From positions 1 to 61,391 of the forward strand of contig QZKE01000096.1 in assembly GCA_003598015.1 (NCBI GenBank): a stretch of DNA of 61,391 bases, read 5' to 3'. Positions 23,708 to 32,496 of this stretch are shown here, in pieces; position 1 is the first letter of the stretch, and each line of letters opens with the position of its first letter. Source of the DNA: Actinomycetota bacterium (GTDB lineage Bacteria > Actinomycetota > Geothermincolia > Geothermincolales > RBG-13-55-18). Below the pieces are notes generated by a model. It was given only the letters and a program-made list of their open reading frames with translations, did not search any database and had not been told where the DNA came from. A program made the translations under genes and the position numbers.

Positions 23708-24060
23708 CTCTGGTCACCTCTCGTGGCCTAATGGTTTCGTTGCCCTGCTCCCAAAACCCGTTTGGCCTGGATTATCGGAATCAGGCTCGCAGTCCAAAAT
23801 ATACCTTCTATACTCATCCAGTTCAACATTAGCACCCCTTCCAGGCGACCGCACTGACATGGGGCATTGTTTTGCCCGCTCCCGGGGCCCGCGGTCCTCG
23901 CTCCTTAGTGCTTGTCCGGCCCGGGGCCTCCAGGTAACGGTCTCGCTTGGCGCGCAGCCCGCGGGATAGGAGGAAGAGACCACATCTTCACCTGCGCGCA
24001 CCGCTGCGACCGACCTGGTAGTCCCCGGGCAGGTGGCAGCTCAGATGGAAGTCCGGACGA

Positions 24061-24292
24061 GCCCCCGGTTCCCGGGCTGTGTTTTTTATACAAGCTATGC
24101 CCGGGCGCGGTCTTGCCGTCCCTCACAGACCAAGACACCCGAACCCTCCATTTCCTTCAGCTGCCTCTTTCGTGCTGGCCCCCGGTTCCCGGGTGGGGTT
24201 TTTTATATACAGGCTATGCCCGGGCGTGGTCTTGCTTTCCCTCACGCTCTGGTACACCCGGTTCTTCTCCTCCATTAGCTGCTTGTTGCGAG
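24061..24292. repeat. Two degenerate ~117-base tandem repeats with CCCGGG hairpins
   Basis: Unit 1 (24061-24177) and unit 2 (24178-24292) both begin GCCCCCGGTTCCCGGG, contain a run of six or more T residues, then GCTATGCCCGGGCG and TCTTGC near their middle. The CCCGGG words within each unit can pair. The repeat lies in the 755-base gap 23708-24462 between divergent genes. I see no convincing gene in that gap; open frames there are repeat translations. Confidence 0.8.
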
Positions 24293-24462
24293 ATCGTGAC
24301 CGTCTATACGGTGCAGTGGTTTCTGCGCAGGCTAAACCCATAACGGTGCTATGATAATGGAAATCGCTGCTCAACCCGCTGGTGCCCCTTTAATGCAGAC
24401 GTATGGGGGCGGTGCGCTCCAGGTGAGGAGCGAGACGGTCGGCGCAAGGGACGAAGGACAGG

Positions 24463-25560
24463 GTGTGCGTGGACGTGGATGAAGATCTTCATCAAGAACG
24501 GGTCTCTGGCCATGAAGTGGAGGAGGAGGCCGCGCCGCGCAGCGGCTGGCATCTTGCGGGGAACATCTTCGTGCTCCTCTGGTTGGGCGTAGGCCTCTAC
24601 TACCTGGTGCCCAAGTTCGTCGGGGACCAGGAGATGCTGGACGTGGTCAAGAACGCCAACTTCCTTCTCATCCCCGTGGCGCTGGCCATAGAGACCCTGT
24701 CCATGCTCTCCATCTGCCGCCTCTACTACGAAGTGCTGATGATGGGGGGAGGGGGTCTGTCTTTCCCGCGCATGTCCCTCATATACATGAGCGCCTATGC
24801 CTTCGGCCACGTCGTCCCCGGGGGGAACGCGGGGACTCTCTACCTGAACTACCGCGAGATGAGGAGGGAGGATGTCTCCAGGGGGCTCACCGTGAAGACA
24901 CTGGGAGTATCCTATATCGTCTATTCGGCGGCCTTGATCGTCCTGCTCGCGGCCGGATTGCTGCTTTCGCTCACCAGCGGGCGCCTGCCTTTCGCCTATA
25001 ACGTCACCGCCATAGCCATCGCGGCGGGAGCCATCCTTTTCATGTGCCTGTGCATCTATATCGTCATGCGGCCGGACATAATGCGGCGCATCGCCGGGGG
25101 ATTGCTGCGCTTCGCCCACCACCTGCGCCTCATGCGCGGAGTTGAAGAAGAAGAAGTTGATGCGCGCGTAGTGGAGATGAACGAGTACCTACTCTCCATC
25201 TTCACGAACCGGCGGAATCTTCTGCGTGCGGGGACCTACGGGCTGGGCTTCTGGCTCATGGACATGCTCTGCCTGTACACGGTCTTTCTGGCCATCGGCC
25301 ATCCCATCAACCCCGGGATCCTCCTGGTCTGCTATACCATCGCCGACATCATGGGCAGCCTGCCCCTGACCCCCGCCGGCCTCGGCATTTTCGAGGTGAG
25401 CCTGGGGGCGACCCTGTATGCCTTCGGATACCAGAAGGAGATACTCGCTACGGCGATACTGGGGTTCCGCTTCTTCAGCTTCTGGCTGTGCACGCTGGCG
25501 GGCGGCATATGCTACCTGGTGCTGAGGCTGCAGCGCCGCCGGGAGAGGCGGAGCGAATAG
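24463..25560 (+). CDS. Flippase-like membrane protein (LPG synthase TM/UPF0104 family)
   Basis: Polytopic protein of 365 residues with about eight predicted helices, starting near residue 34. The pattern 'AYAFGHVVPGGNAGTLYL' and the late 'DIMGSLPLTPAGLGIFEVSLGATLYAFGY' are signatures of the PF03706 family, the integral part of MprF and of stand-alone flippase-like proteins. No aminoacyl-transferase domain follows, so it is the stand-alone form. A role in lipid translocation or polyprenyl-linked sugar export is plausible but unproven. The GTG start has GAAGGACAGG upstream. The N-terminal 30 residues are acidic and cytoplasmic. Confidence 0.85.
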   Translation: MCVDVDEDLHQERVSGHEVEEEAAPRSGWHLAGNIFVLLWLGVGLYYLVPKFVGDQEMLDVVKNANFLLIPVALAIETLSMLSICRLYYEVLMMGGGGLSFPRMSLIYMSAYAFGHVVPGGNAGTLYLNYREMRREDVSRGLTVKTLGVSYIVYSAALIVLLAAGLLLSLTSGRLPFAYNVTAIAIAAGAILFMCLCIYIVMRPDIMRRIAGGLLRFAHHLRLMRGVEEEEVDARVVEMNEYLLSIFTNRRNLLRAGTYGLGFWLMDMLCLYTVFLAIGHPINPGILLVCYTIADIMGSLPLTPAGLGIFEVSLGATLYAFGYQKEILATAILGFRFFSFWLCTLAGGICYLVLRLQRRRERRSE

Positions 25561-25603
25561 AACGGCGATCCGCCAGGCGCTTAGAGACGGCCCGTTTTTC
25601 GGC

Positions 25604-25612
25604 TGGTAGAAT
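25604..25612 (+). promoter_or_regulatory. Extended -10 promoter of the PfkB gene
   Basis: TGGTAGAAT (TGn plus TAGAAT) lies 23 bases before the ATG at 25635. The identical nonamer lies before hom at 56553. Confidence 0.55.
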
Positions 25613-25634
25613 AGCGTAGACGGTGGAGGTGGAC

Positions 25635-26534
25635 ATGAGCATACTGGTAGTCGGTTCGGTAGCCCTGGATTCGATACGCACGCCCTTCGGTGAGGTCGAG
25701 GAGATACTCGGCGGTTCGGCCACCTTCTTCAGTGTGGCGGCGTCCTTCTTCAGCGATGTGCGGCTGGTGGCGGTGGTCGGAGAGGATTTCCCCACCGAAC
25801 ACGTGGATTTCCTCGCCTCGCGCAAAGTGGACCTCGCGGGCCTGAAGAGAGTCCCGGGAAAGACATTCCGCTGGAAAGGTTATTACGAGTACGATCTCAA
25901 CGACGCTCATACGCTGGATACCCAGCTGAACGTGTTCCAGGATTTCGATCCGGAGATCCCCGAGGAGTACCGGGACTCGGAGTACGTTTTCCTGGCCAAC
26001 ATAGACCCTGGCCTGCAACTGCATGTGTTGGAACAGGTCCGTTCGCCGCGCCTGGTCGTCTGCGACACCATGAACCTGTGGATCGAGACCAGGCGTCCAC
26101 AACTGCTCGAGACCATCTCCCGGGTGGATTATTTGCTGCTCAACGACGCGGAGGCGCGCCAGCTGGCGGACGAGGCCAACCTGGTGGCGGCGGGGAGGAA
26201 ACTGCTGAGCATGGGGCCGCGCAGGGTGATAATCAAGAAAGGTGAGCATGGCGTGATCATGCTGGGCAGAGGCGTGTTCTTCTCCCTCCCCGCCTACCCC
26301 CTGGAGACGGTCTTCGATCCCACGGGGGCGGGGGATTCCTTTGGCGGCGGTTTCCTCGGCGCCCTTTCTCGTTACCCCGATATGGGTGATGAGGATATCC
26401 GCAGGTCCATCGTCTACGGCAGCGTTGTCGCGTCCTTCAACGTGGAGTCCTTCTCCTGCGACCGCCTGCGCAGCCTGACGGCCGCGGAGATAGAGGAGAG
26501 GTATCAGGAGTTCACCGCCATCACATGTTTCTAG
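25635..26534 (+). CDS. PfkB-family sugar kinase
   Basis: Ribokinase-fold kinase of 299 residues, cytoplasmic. The N-terminal 'ILVVGSVALDSI' and 'LGGSATFFSVAASFF' motifs bind substrate. The C-terminal DPTGAGDSFGGGF carries the catalytic base Asp234 and the anion hole. The sugar or nucleoside substrate is unknown: the first motif ends in DSIRTPFG and the glycine pair is GGSATF, as in the adenosine-kinase-like group of actinobacteria. The ATG follows GGAGGTGG. It is downstream of the flippase-like gene with its own promoter. Confidence 0.9.
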   Translation: MSILVVGSVALDSIRTPFGEVEEILGGSATFFSVAASFFSDVRLVAVVGEDFPTEHVDFLASRKVDLAGLKRVPGKTFRWKGYYEYDLNDAHTLDTQLNVFQDFDPEIPEEYRDSEYVFLANIDPGLQLHVLEQVRSPRLVVCDTMNLWIETRRPQLLETISRVDYLLLNDAEARQLADEANLVAAGRKLLSMGPRRVIIKKGEHGVIMLGRGVFFSLPAYPLETVFDPTGAGDSFGGGFLGALSRYPDMGDEDIRRSIVYGSVVASFNVESFSCDRLRSLTAAEIEERYQEFTAITCF

Positions 26535-26647
26535 AGGCGGATGCGGGGGGAGAATAAACTGGAATCACCGTTACGGAAGAGGCCTTTACTTGAGATTGAG
26601 AATAGACATGCTCTGAGGCATTATCACCCGTTGTAAGGAGGAGTAGA

Positions 26648-27556
26648 ATGGCCGAGCAGTACCATAAGAAGCTCTTAGAGCCGGACGAGACCGTTCTCTT
26701 CGACAAGAGGCATTCCCTGTGGGAGATTTGGAAGAACTTCCTCATCGGCGGCGGGGCTATTGTCGCTCTTATCCTGTTGCTCACCAAGTTCAAACCAGGT
26801 CCGTCAACGGAGACGAACTGGGGCTACATAATACTCATCTCCATCCTCGCCCTGTTCTTCATCGGCTGGTTCGGGGCCTGGCCCATGTTCAAACGGAGGA
26901 ACCTGGCCGAGAAGCGCATGTTTTTCCCCATCGCCATCATGGTGGTGGCCGCTGCCGGGTGGGGGGCCCTGATGTGGTTCCGCAACGATGAGGGCTTCGC
27001 CAACATCTGGACCACCATTGTATGGATAGCCTTCTTCGTCGTCCTCATCGGCTGGCTCATCTACCCCATCTTCGCCTGGTTCTTCGCCCACTTCGTCCTC
27101 ACTGACCGCCGCCTCATTCTTTCCACGGGCATCATCAACAAGCATACGATGGCCATGCCCCTGGAGATGTTGAACGACGTCAGGACCAGCCAGAACGCCT
27201 GGGAGAGGGTCTTCAATTACGGCGACGTGGTAATCGAGACGGCGGGGGAGTTCGGGCAGCAGCCCTTCACCAACATCGGCCATCCCCTGGAGGTCAAGAG
27301 GCAGATCTTCGAGCAGCGGAAGGTATATGAGGAGCAGCAGGAGACACTACGAGGCAAGGAGATGGCCAGGGAGATGTCCACCGTCATGCAGCCGGGACAG
27401 GCGCCCGCCGCTCCGGCGCCATCACAGCCTGAATCAGCAACGGATAAGCTGGATGTCGTCGACGGGCTGAAGAAGCTGGACGAGCTGCGCCAGAGCGGGG
27501 CCCTCACCGAGGAGGAATTCCAGCAGGCCAAGAAAGAGCTTCTCGACAAGATGTAG
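26648..27556 (+). CDS. Membrane protein with bacterial PH and SHOCT domains
   Basis: Protein of 302 residues. Four predicted helices lie at about 33-50, 58-80, 90-110 and 118-148, followed by a bacterial PH (DUF304/YdbT) domain (about 150-230: 'FVLTDRRLILSTGIINKHT', 'DVRTSQNAWERVFNYGDVVIETAG'). A Pro/Ala linker leads to a C-terminal SHOCT motif ('KKLDELRQSGALTEEEFQQAKKELL'). SHOCT helices mediate oligomerisation, and bPH domains are found in membrane-stress proteins. Function unknown. GGAGGAG precedes the ATG. Confidence 0.85.
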   Translation: MAEQYHKKLLEPDETVLFDKRHSLWEIWKNFLIGGGAIVALILLLTKFKPGPSTETNWGYIILISILALFFIGWFGAWPMFKRRNLAEKRMFFPIAIMVVAAAGWGALMWFRNDEGFANIWTTIVWIAFFVVLIGWLIYPIFAWFFAHFVLTDRRLILSTGIINKHTMAMPLEMLNDVRTSQNAWERVFNYGDVVIETAGEFGQQPFTNIGHPLEVKRQIFEQRKVYEEQQETLRGKEMAREMSTVMQPGQAPAAPAPSQPESATDKLDVVDGLKKLDELRQSGALTEEEFQQAKKELLDKM

Positions 27557-27596
27557 GTATCAGGCCAAGACCGTCAAGCGCATGCGTCTCGATCAG

Positions 27597-27670
27597 GGTT
27601 TTTCTCTAAGAAGTGTGGCTTGGCGGGACCGATCTCGTTATCCTTAACCCATATTGCCTGGAGAAGAACC
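27597..27670. repeat. Diverged repeat related to the GGTTCTTCTC arms
   Basis: GGTTTTTCTC-TAAGAAGTGTGG (from 27597) closely matches the outer arm at 10265. GGAGAAGAACC (27660-27670) is its partial inverted partner. The AGGCATA core is missing, so this may be a decayed or alternative member. Confidence 0.6.
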
Positions 27671-27682
27671 TCAAATAGGAAT

Positions 27683-27711
27683 AGGGGCGACCTGTAAAAG
27701 GCGCCCCTTTA
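27683..27711. terminator. Bidirectional terminator hairpin
   Basis: AGGGGCG (27683-27689) and CGCCCCT (27702-27708) flank an 12-base loop, followed by TTTAT on the plus strand. It sits between the convergent PH/SHOCT gene and the lysine-rich small gene. Confidence 0.7.
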
Positions 27712-27755
27712 TCCTTGGATATTAACGGTTCGATGAGTTATCGACCGGAGAGGGC

Positions 27756-27911
27756 TTACTTAGCCAGCTTCTTTTCCAGCTTGTCGACTTGCTTCTGGGC
27801 TTTGGCCCCGGTCTTCTCCAGCTTGCCCAGCTTCTTCTCCAGCTTGCCCTTTTCCTTGTCGACTTTGACCACCGTCTTCTGGGCTTTCTTCAGCTTCCTC
27901 GCTTTGCCCAT
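27756..27911 (-). CDS. Lysine-rich 51-residue coiled-coil protein
   Basis: A short gene with an excellent ribosome site: AAAGGAGG lies nine bases before the ATG. The product is MGKARKLKKAQK followed by repeats of the type KLEKKLGKLEK. It has 23 lysines in 51 residues, with Leu/Val spaced as heptads, and no Cys, aromatic or Pro residue. It would be a highly basic helix that could bind nucleic acid or polyphosphate, or coat an acidic surface. A terminator hairpin lies about 45 bases downstream. The opposite strand holds a longer Phe/Ser-rich frame, which is the mirror image of these lysine codons and not a gene. Confidence 0.75.
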   Translation of the reverse strand: MGKARKLKKAQKTVVKVDKEKGKLEKKLGKLEKTGAKAQKQVDKLEKKLAK

Positions 27912-28026
27912 TGCCCACGTCCTCCTTTCGAAACAACATGATTTATCAGCTACGTACCAAAGAAGTATACCATCCCATTCCCTCTACGAGAAGCAGCACG
28001 CCCGCAACAGCAAACCCTATTCGTCT

Positions 28027-28124
28027 GCGACGGTGCCAGTCGCCAGTCCCGGCGGAGCCGGGCCTGGCCTGGCTCGCGTACATCCGAAAGCGGTTCCATG
28101 CCGGGCCTGGCCTGGCACGTGTAC
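28027..28124. repeat. REP-like palindrome, copy 2
   Basis: Begins GCGACGGTGCCAGTCGCCAG (28027-28046), identical to other copies for 19 bases, and ends CTGGCACGTGTACG (about 28111-28124). The middle carries extra GGGCCTGGCCTGGC arms (28060-28072 and 28103-28116), so the inner stem differs. It ends only 26 bases before the histidinol phosphatase start codon. Confidence 0.75.
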
Positions 28125-28150
28125 GTTCTCTGCTAATATAGGTCTTACTT

Positions 28151-28960
28151 ATGAAAGCACTGAACCTGGTCGACTACCACATACATACTGCCAGGTGCGG
28201 GCACGCCGAGGGCGAGATGGAGGAGTATGCCGCACGGGCCCTCGACCTGGGGCTCAAGGAGATCGGTTTCTCCGATCACTTCCCCCTGCTGCATATGGAG
28301 GATGAGACCCTGAGCATGGGCCTCGAGGAGATGCCGCTCTACATCTGGGAGGTAGGGGAGCTGCGCGCGGAATTCCCGCACCTGCCCGTCCGCCTGGGGA
28401 TCGAGGTGGACTATCTCCCCGAGACCGCGGCGCGCCTGCCCTCCCTGCTCTCCGCCTATCCTTTCGATTACATCATGGGCTCCCTGCATTTTGTGGATGG
28501 GTGGGGGTTCGACGATCCCCGCAACCTGGATGGATACGTAGGCTGCGACCTGCTCGCCCTCTGGACGAGGTATTTCGAACTCCTGGGTGATGCTGCCGAG
28601 AGCGGCATCTTCGACGTGCTTGCCCACCCCGACCTCATCAAGAAATTCGCTTTTCGCCCCGATGCCGATGTGAGCCGCATCTATCGGGACTGCGTGGACC
28701 GCGTGGCTGCCACGGGAGTCGCCATAGAAGTCAGTACCGCGGGATTGCGCAAGCCGGTTGGAGAGATATACCCAGGCGAGTCTTTCCTCCGCCTCTGCTT
28801 CGAGCGGGGCATCGCCGTTACCCTGGGATCCGATGCGCATCGTCCCGGGGAAGTAGGGGAGAGATTCGCTGAGGCGCTGCTCCTGCTGCGGCGGATAGGA
28901 TATGGAGAAGTGGCGGTTTTCGACGCTCGCCGGAGATCATATCTGGAATTGCCGGTGTGA
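28151..28960 (+). CDS. hisK: Histidinol-phosphatase, PHP family
   Basis: PHP-domain phosphoesterase of 269 residues, as in the HisJ/HisK family that dephosphorylates histidinol phosphate. Metal-binding motifs run in order: DYHIHTARCGH (His10, His12), 'DHFPL', 'GIEVDY', 'GSLHFVDGWGFD', 'VLAHPDLIKKF' and 'GSDAHRPGEVG'. The GSLHFVDGW element is typical of histidinol phosphatase rather than DNA-polymerase PHP domains. There is little ribosome site; TAATAT lies 11 bases before the ATG, so transcription may begin close to the start. No other his genes are nearby. Confidence 0.85.
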   Translation: MKALNLVDYHIHTARCGHAEGEMEEYAARALDLGLKEIGFSDHFPLLHMEDETLSMGLEEMPLYIWEVGELRAEFPHLPVRLGIEVDYLPETAARLPSLLSAYPFDYIMGSLHFVDGWGFDDPRNLDGYVGCDLLALWTRYFELLGDAAESGIFDVLAHPDLIKKFAFRPDADVSRIYRDCVDRVAATGVAIEVSTAGLRKPVGEIYPGESFLRLCFERGIAVTLGSDAHRPGEVGERFAEALLLLRRIGYGEVAVFDARRRSYLELPV

Positions 28961-29012
28961 GAAGACCAAGAATATACGCTCGACATGCTCCGCATTGCGT
29001 TGCCGGGCGCCC

Positions 29013-29387
29013 CTACCCCGCGGAGAGAACCTCCAAGGTGATCCTCTCTACCTGGTCCTTGGTGAAGGGCTTCTCCAGGTAATCGTCCACCCCCTCGCGC
29101 CGGGCCTGCGCGATAGTCTGCGGCGAGGAATAGGCGGTCATGAGGATTATCTTGATCTTCGGGTATTCGTTCTTGATGATGCGTGCCAGCTCGATACCGT
29201 CGATCTTGGGCATGCGTATATCCGCGAGGATGATGTCGGGCGGATCCTTCTTGACCATGTCCACGGCTTCGGCACCATCCTTGGCCTCCTGGACCGTGAA
29301 CCCCGCCCTCTCCAGCCAGCGCGATACCAGGTGGCGAACGCCCTCGTTGTCGTCGACTATAAGCAGCTTGGCGTCAATCTCGCTCAT
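29013..29387 (-). CDS. Response regulator (receiver only), partner of the adjacent kinase
   Basis: CheY-like protein of 124 residues. The acidic pair (VDDN), the phospho-acceptor Asp in ILADIRMP (about residue 56), the Thr in LMTAYS and the Lys in LEKPF are present. Its start overlaps the end of the histidine kinase gene by 14 bases on the same strand, so the two are translationally coupled and almost surely a cognate pair. It has no output domain, so it must act by protein interaction or as a relay. Confidence 0.93.
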   Translation of the reverse strand: MSEIDAKLLIVDDNEGVRHLVSRWLERAGFTVQEAKDGAEAVDMVKKDPPDIILADIRMPKIDGIELARIIKNEYPKIKIILMTAYSSPQTIAQARREGVDDYLEKPFTKDQVERITLEVLSAG

Positions 29388-31239
29388 GACTGACTCCTCG
29401 TGATGGTAGCTTCAGGATGATGGTGGTTCCCAGGTCCTGCTGTGAGCGTACATCGATGTCGCCGCCGATGTCCAGGAGGATTTTCTGCACGATTGCCAGG
29501 CCCAGGCCCGTACCGCCTTCCTTTGTGGTGAAGAAGGGCTCGAATACGGATGGCAGTATCTCCGCCCGTATACCGGTCCCGGTGTCCTCCACGCGCATCT
29601 CGACGAACCCGTTGCCGGTGTCGTGGGCTCGCACGGTTATCACTCCTCCGTCGGGCATGGCCTGCATGGAGTTCTCGAGGAGGTTGAAGAGGATATGACG
29701 CATATTGTCCCGGCTCATCATCACCGGTGGAAGGCCTTCCTCGAAATCGCGCACGACCTTGACGTTGTCCTGTTCATGCGAGCGCAGGAAGTCCGTGATC
29801 AACTCGGGTACGCTCGACTGCAGAATGAAGGCCGCCTCTTCTCCGACCGGGAATGGCGACTTACTGAAGCTTAACATGCCCGATATCCACTGGTTGCTGA
29901 GGGTGGCCTCTTGCTTGATCATCTCGAGGAGATACTTGCGGTCGGGTACTGCCTCCTCCTCCCCGAGCTCGTCGGCCAGGCCGATGATGGCGAAGAGGGG
30001 ATTCTTCACCTCATGGGCTATCTTCGCGGCCATCTGTCCTAATATGGACAGATGGTCCTGCTGCCTGAGGCGTGACTCCATCTCCTTGATGGCGGATACG
30101 TCCATGAATACTACGGCGGCGCCCATCCTCTCTCCCTTGGCGCGGTGGAGCGGGAAGGCGTTGAAATTGATGGTGCATCTCCTGCCATTCGGTCCATCTA
30201 TGGCCATCTCGTGGCGGCGAAAAGCCCTTTCCTCCTCCATGCACAGGCGGAAGATGGGCTTGAGGAAGGAGAGGGACTTGAACTTCTCTCTCTCCTCGAC
30301 CAGGTCGTTGTAGTTGACCCCTATGACCTCCTTGGGTTCGATCCCCAGGATGTTCGCCGCCTCGTGGTTGAAGTAGATGACGTCGCCTTCGTTGTTGATC
30401 ACGGCCACTCCCGCGAGCATCTCCTGGATGAAGTGCTCGGTGTATTCCTGGGTATCCGCCAGCCATTCCAGGGTCTTCTGGCTCTGCTGGTACAGATCGA
30501 CGTTGATCATGGCCACGGCCAGCTCGTGGCAGAGGCTTGATAGCAGTGCGACCTCGTCCACCTTGTATTCGTGCTCTTCAAAAGAGGCGGTCACCGCCAT
30601 ACCCACCATCTGGCCCTTGGCTTTCAAGGGCATGATTATCTGGGATCTGGGGCTTTTTCCTTCGGAATAGGTTTCCACCGCCCGGGGGTCTTCCGGGAGA
30701 TTCTTGCGTATGACGGTCTGGCCGCTCTGGAACGCTTTACCGACGGCGCCCTTCCCCACCGATATCTTGAGGCCGCGCACCGCTTTCTCCTGAAAGCCAC
30801 GGTGGGAGAGCACATGCAGGTAGTTGAGGCTGTCGTCCGGGACCAGCACCACTCCAATCGCGGAATTGGTCAGGGTGAGCATAACGCCCAGGATATTCGC
30901 CACCAGTTCCTCGAGGTCGAGGGTGGAACTTACCGCGCTGACCGCGTCCGCGAGTATGCCGAACCTCAGGTTGAGGTCGGTGATCTCGTCAATATAGCCC
31001 TTGTTCTGTTCGCGGAAGTGCCACCATTCAAGCACGAGGTAGATCATCAGCGCGATCAAGCAGGCGCCCAGGATTCCGCCCACCACGATGCTGAGGGGCG
31101 AGGAGAGGACGGCGGATACGGCTATTATCCCGGCGACCAGCAGAACGATGATAGCCACCAGGAGAGGCAGGAGCGAGCCCATAGGCTTGTGGCGTCCTTT
31201 CTCCTCTACGCCGGATGGAAGCCCTTCTTTTATATCCAT
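29374..31239 (-). CDS. Membrane sensor histidine kinase with GAF and PAS domains
   Basis: Two-component kinase of 621 residues. Two membrane helices (about 21-43 and 48-70) with almost no external loop are followed by GAF (about 100-245), PAS (about 265-385), HisKA with the H-box 'KIAHEVKNPL' (about 400-470) and HATPase ('NLLENSMQAMPDGG', 'VEDTGTGI', 'TTKEGGTGLGLAIV', about 500-612). The lack of an external domain suggests it senses an intracellular or membrane signal through GAF/PAS, for example redox state or a small ligand. The paired receiver follows with an overlap. Confidence 0.95.
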   Translation of the reverse strand: MDIKEGLPSGVEEKGRHKPMGSLLPLLVAIIVLLVAGIIAVSAVLSSPLSIVVGGILGACLIALMIYLVLEWWHFREQNKGYIDEITDLNLRFGILADAVSAVSSTLDLEELVANILGVMLTLTNSAIGVVLVPDDSLNYLHVLSHRGFQEKAVRGLKISVGKGAVGKAFQSGQTVIRKNLPEDPRAVETYSEGKSPRSQIIMPLKAKGQMVGMAVTASFEEHEYKVDEVALLSSLCHELAVAMINVDLYQQSQKTLEWLADTQEYTEHFIQEMLAGVAVINNEGDVIYFNHEAANILGIEPKEVIGVNYNDLVEEREKFKSLSFLKPIFRLCMEEERAFRRHEMAIDGPNGRRCTINFNAFPLHRAKGERMGAAVVFMDVSAIKEMESRLRQQDHLSILGQMAAKIAHEVKNPLFAIIGLADELGEEEAVPDRKYLLEMIKQEATLSNQWISGMLSFSKSPFPVGEEAAFILQSSVPELITDFLRSHEQDNVKVVRDFEEGLPPVMMSRDNMRHILFNLLENSMQAMPDGGVITVRAHDTGNGFVEMRVEDTGTGIRAEILPSVFEPFFTTKEGGTGLGLAIVQKILLDIGGDIDVRSQQDLGTTIILKLPSRGVSHERD

Positions 31240-31500
31240 GACATACCTCTAGTCCCTACTCCCTCTTTATCGGCAGGAAATCGTCGCCTTTTAGGGGATT
31301 ATCCGTCCCGCCCGGCGGCAGACGGGAACGGCGGACAGTACCTGTCCATCCGTTGACAAAGGGGGCTCATATGCGAGAAGTATGCCTGGCTTGATCGCTC
31401 CCATCGGATATTTACCCGTTCTTCTCCCACACAAACCGGAGAGAGAACCGCAAAGGGGTAACCCGCTTGCTGAGGTTACGATAAAATTGCGCCCCGCCCT

Positions 31501-32316
31501 TCAATCGAATTTGACGTGGGCCCTGATGCGCTGGTAGCTCTTCTCCAGAAATCCGGGGTCGTCGATGCTGATGCGGATCGCCTGGTTGGGGCAGGCGGTA
31601 GCACAGCGTCCGCAGGCGCGGCAGTATTCGCCTATGACCGCCTTTCCCCCCACCACCTGGATGGCGTGGATGAAACACTGATCCACGCAAGTCCCGCAGC
31701 CCGTGCAATCTTTCATCACCTCGATGGAGATACCGTCCAGGCGAGGCAGCATCGGCTCGAGGATATCCCTGTGCAGGTAACGGGTGTTGCGTGTAACACA
31801 GCAGCATTCGCAGCAGAAACAGGCGGTAAGCAACCGGCCGCCATCCCTGATTCCGGTAAAGGAGTTGTCTATCCTTGCCTTCCCCACGAGCGGCACCAGC
31901 CCCGCTTCGATCGCCCGGCGGGCATGTTCCTTGGCCTCCGCCACGCTCACCTCGTGGCTCAACGAGGGTGGCGAGGCGAGGGCGTCGTCGCCCATGAGCA
32001 GGCAGCCGATCTCTTCCCGCCCGTCCCGGCAATCGAAAGCCCGTCTGCAGGTACAGAAGTCGTAGATGACGCGGTGGGAGGCCTCCTCGATCAACCGGTT
32101 CAGCAGGGATAGGGGCATCGGCACGTCCTCCGGCAACGCGATGTCCGTGTTGATGGGGAGCCAGCGCAGATCGGTCTTTGTTGCGCTGGTCCAGGGATGG
32201 TGACGCAGCAGCATGCGCATCTTACCGATCCTCTTGACAATCGCTTTCAACATGTTCATTCCCAGCCGCAACAAGCGGGCGTTGCGGCTCTCGAGTATCT
32301 TTCGCGGCAGCGACAT
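31501..32316 (-). CDS. 4Fe-4S dicluster ferredoxin-like protein
   Basis: Soluble iron-sulfur protein of 271 residues. The C-terminal ferredoxin domain has CTGCGTCVDQC and CRACGRCATACP, enough for two [4Fe-4S] clusters. Two further cysteine groups lie upstream (CTCRRAFDC about residue 88, and CFCCECCC about residue 168), so it may bind extra clusters or metal. The N-terminal 80 residues are basic with no recognised domain. It probably passes electrons to or from a partner not seen here. Its promoter overlaps a perfect palindrome. The ChlI-ChlD fusion lies upstream on the same strand. Confidence 0.85.
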   Translation of the reverse strand: MSLPRKILESRNARLLRLGMNMLKAIVKRIGKMRMLLRHHPWTSATKTDLRWLPINTDIALPEDVPMPLSLLNRLIEEASHRVIYDFCTCRRAFDCRDGREEIGCLLMGDDALASPPSLSHEVSVAEAKEHARRAIEAGLVPLVGKARIDNSFTGIRDGGRLLTACFCCECCCVTRNTRYLHRDILEPMLPRLDGISIEVMKDCTGCGTCVDQCFIHAIQVVGGKAVIGEYCRACGRCATACPNQAIRISIDDPGFLEKSYQRIRAHVKFD

Positions 32317-32400
32317 GACATCCCCTTTTTACATGGCCTCGGCTCCGTCATAGGGTCCATAAGGTCAGGGACTCGGCACGGGCTTGGAGCGCCTGAAGGA

Positions 32401-32451
32401 TAAAATATGACTAGCAGTCATATTTTAAACCGTCTGGATAGCGGGTGTCAA
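32401..32451 (-). promoter_or_regulatory. Promoter with palindromic operator for the ferredoxin gene
   Basis: On the minus strand TTGACA (32451-32446) and TAAAAT (32427-32422) are 18 bases apart. The -10 is the first half of a perfect 12-base inverted repeat TAAAATATGACT (32401-32412 read on plus) with a 3-base centre ending at 32427. A dimeric repressor bound there would block the promoter. It could also work as a hairpin after the ChlI-ChlD gene. Confidence 0.7.
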
Positions 32452-32496
32452 AGATGTATACGTGGAGCTAGCTCCCCACCAGGTCCGGAAGAACCC

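Noticed and set aside
23714..24001. 95-codon minus-strand frame upstream of the FmdB gene
   Set aside because: No family resemblance, Arg/Pro-rich shadow-like composition, and no clear ribosome site.
24033..24354. Several overlapping plus-strand frames of 80-140 codons
   Set aside because: They translate the tandem 117-base repeat in different frames and share no start signal.
27715..28305. 196-codon plus-strand frame rich in Phe and Ser
   Set aside because: It is the antisense of the lysine-rich small gene plus a repeat copy, and its length comes from those sequences.
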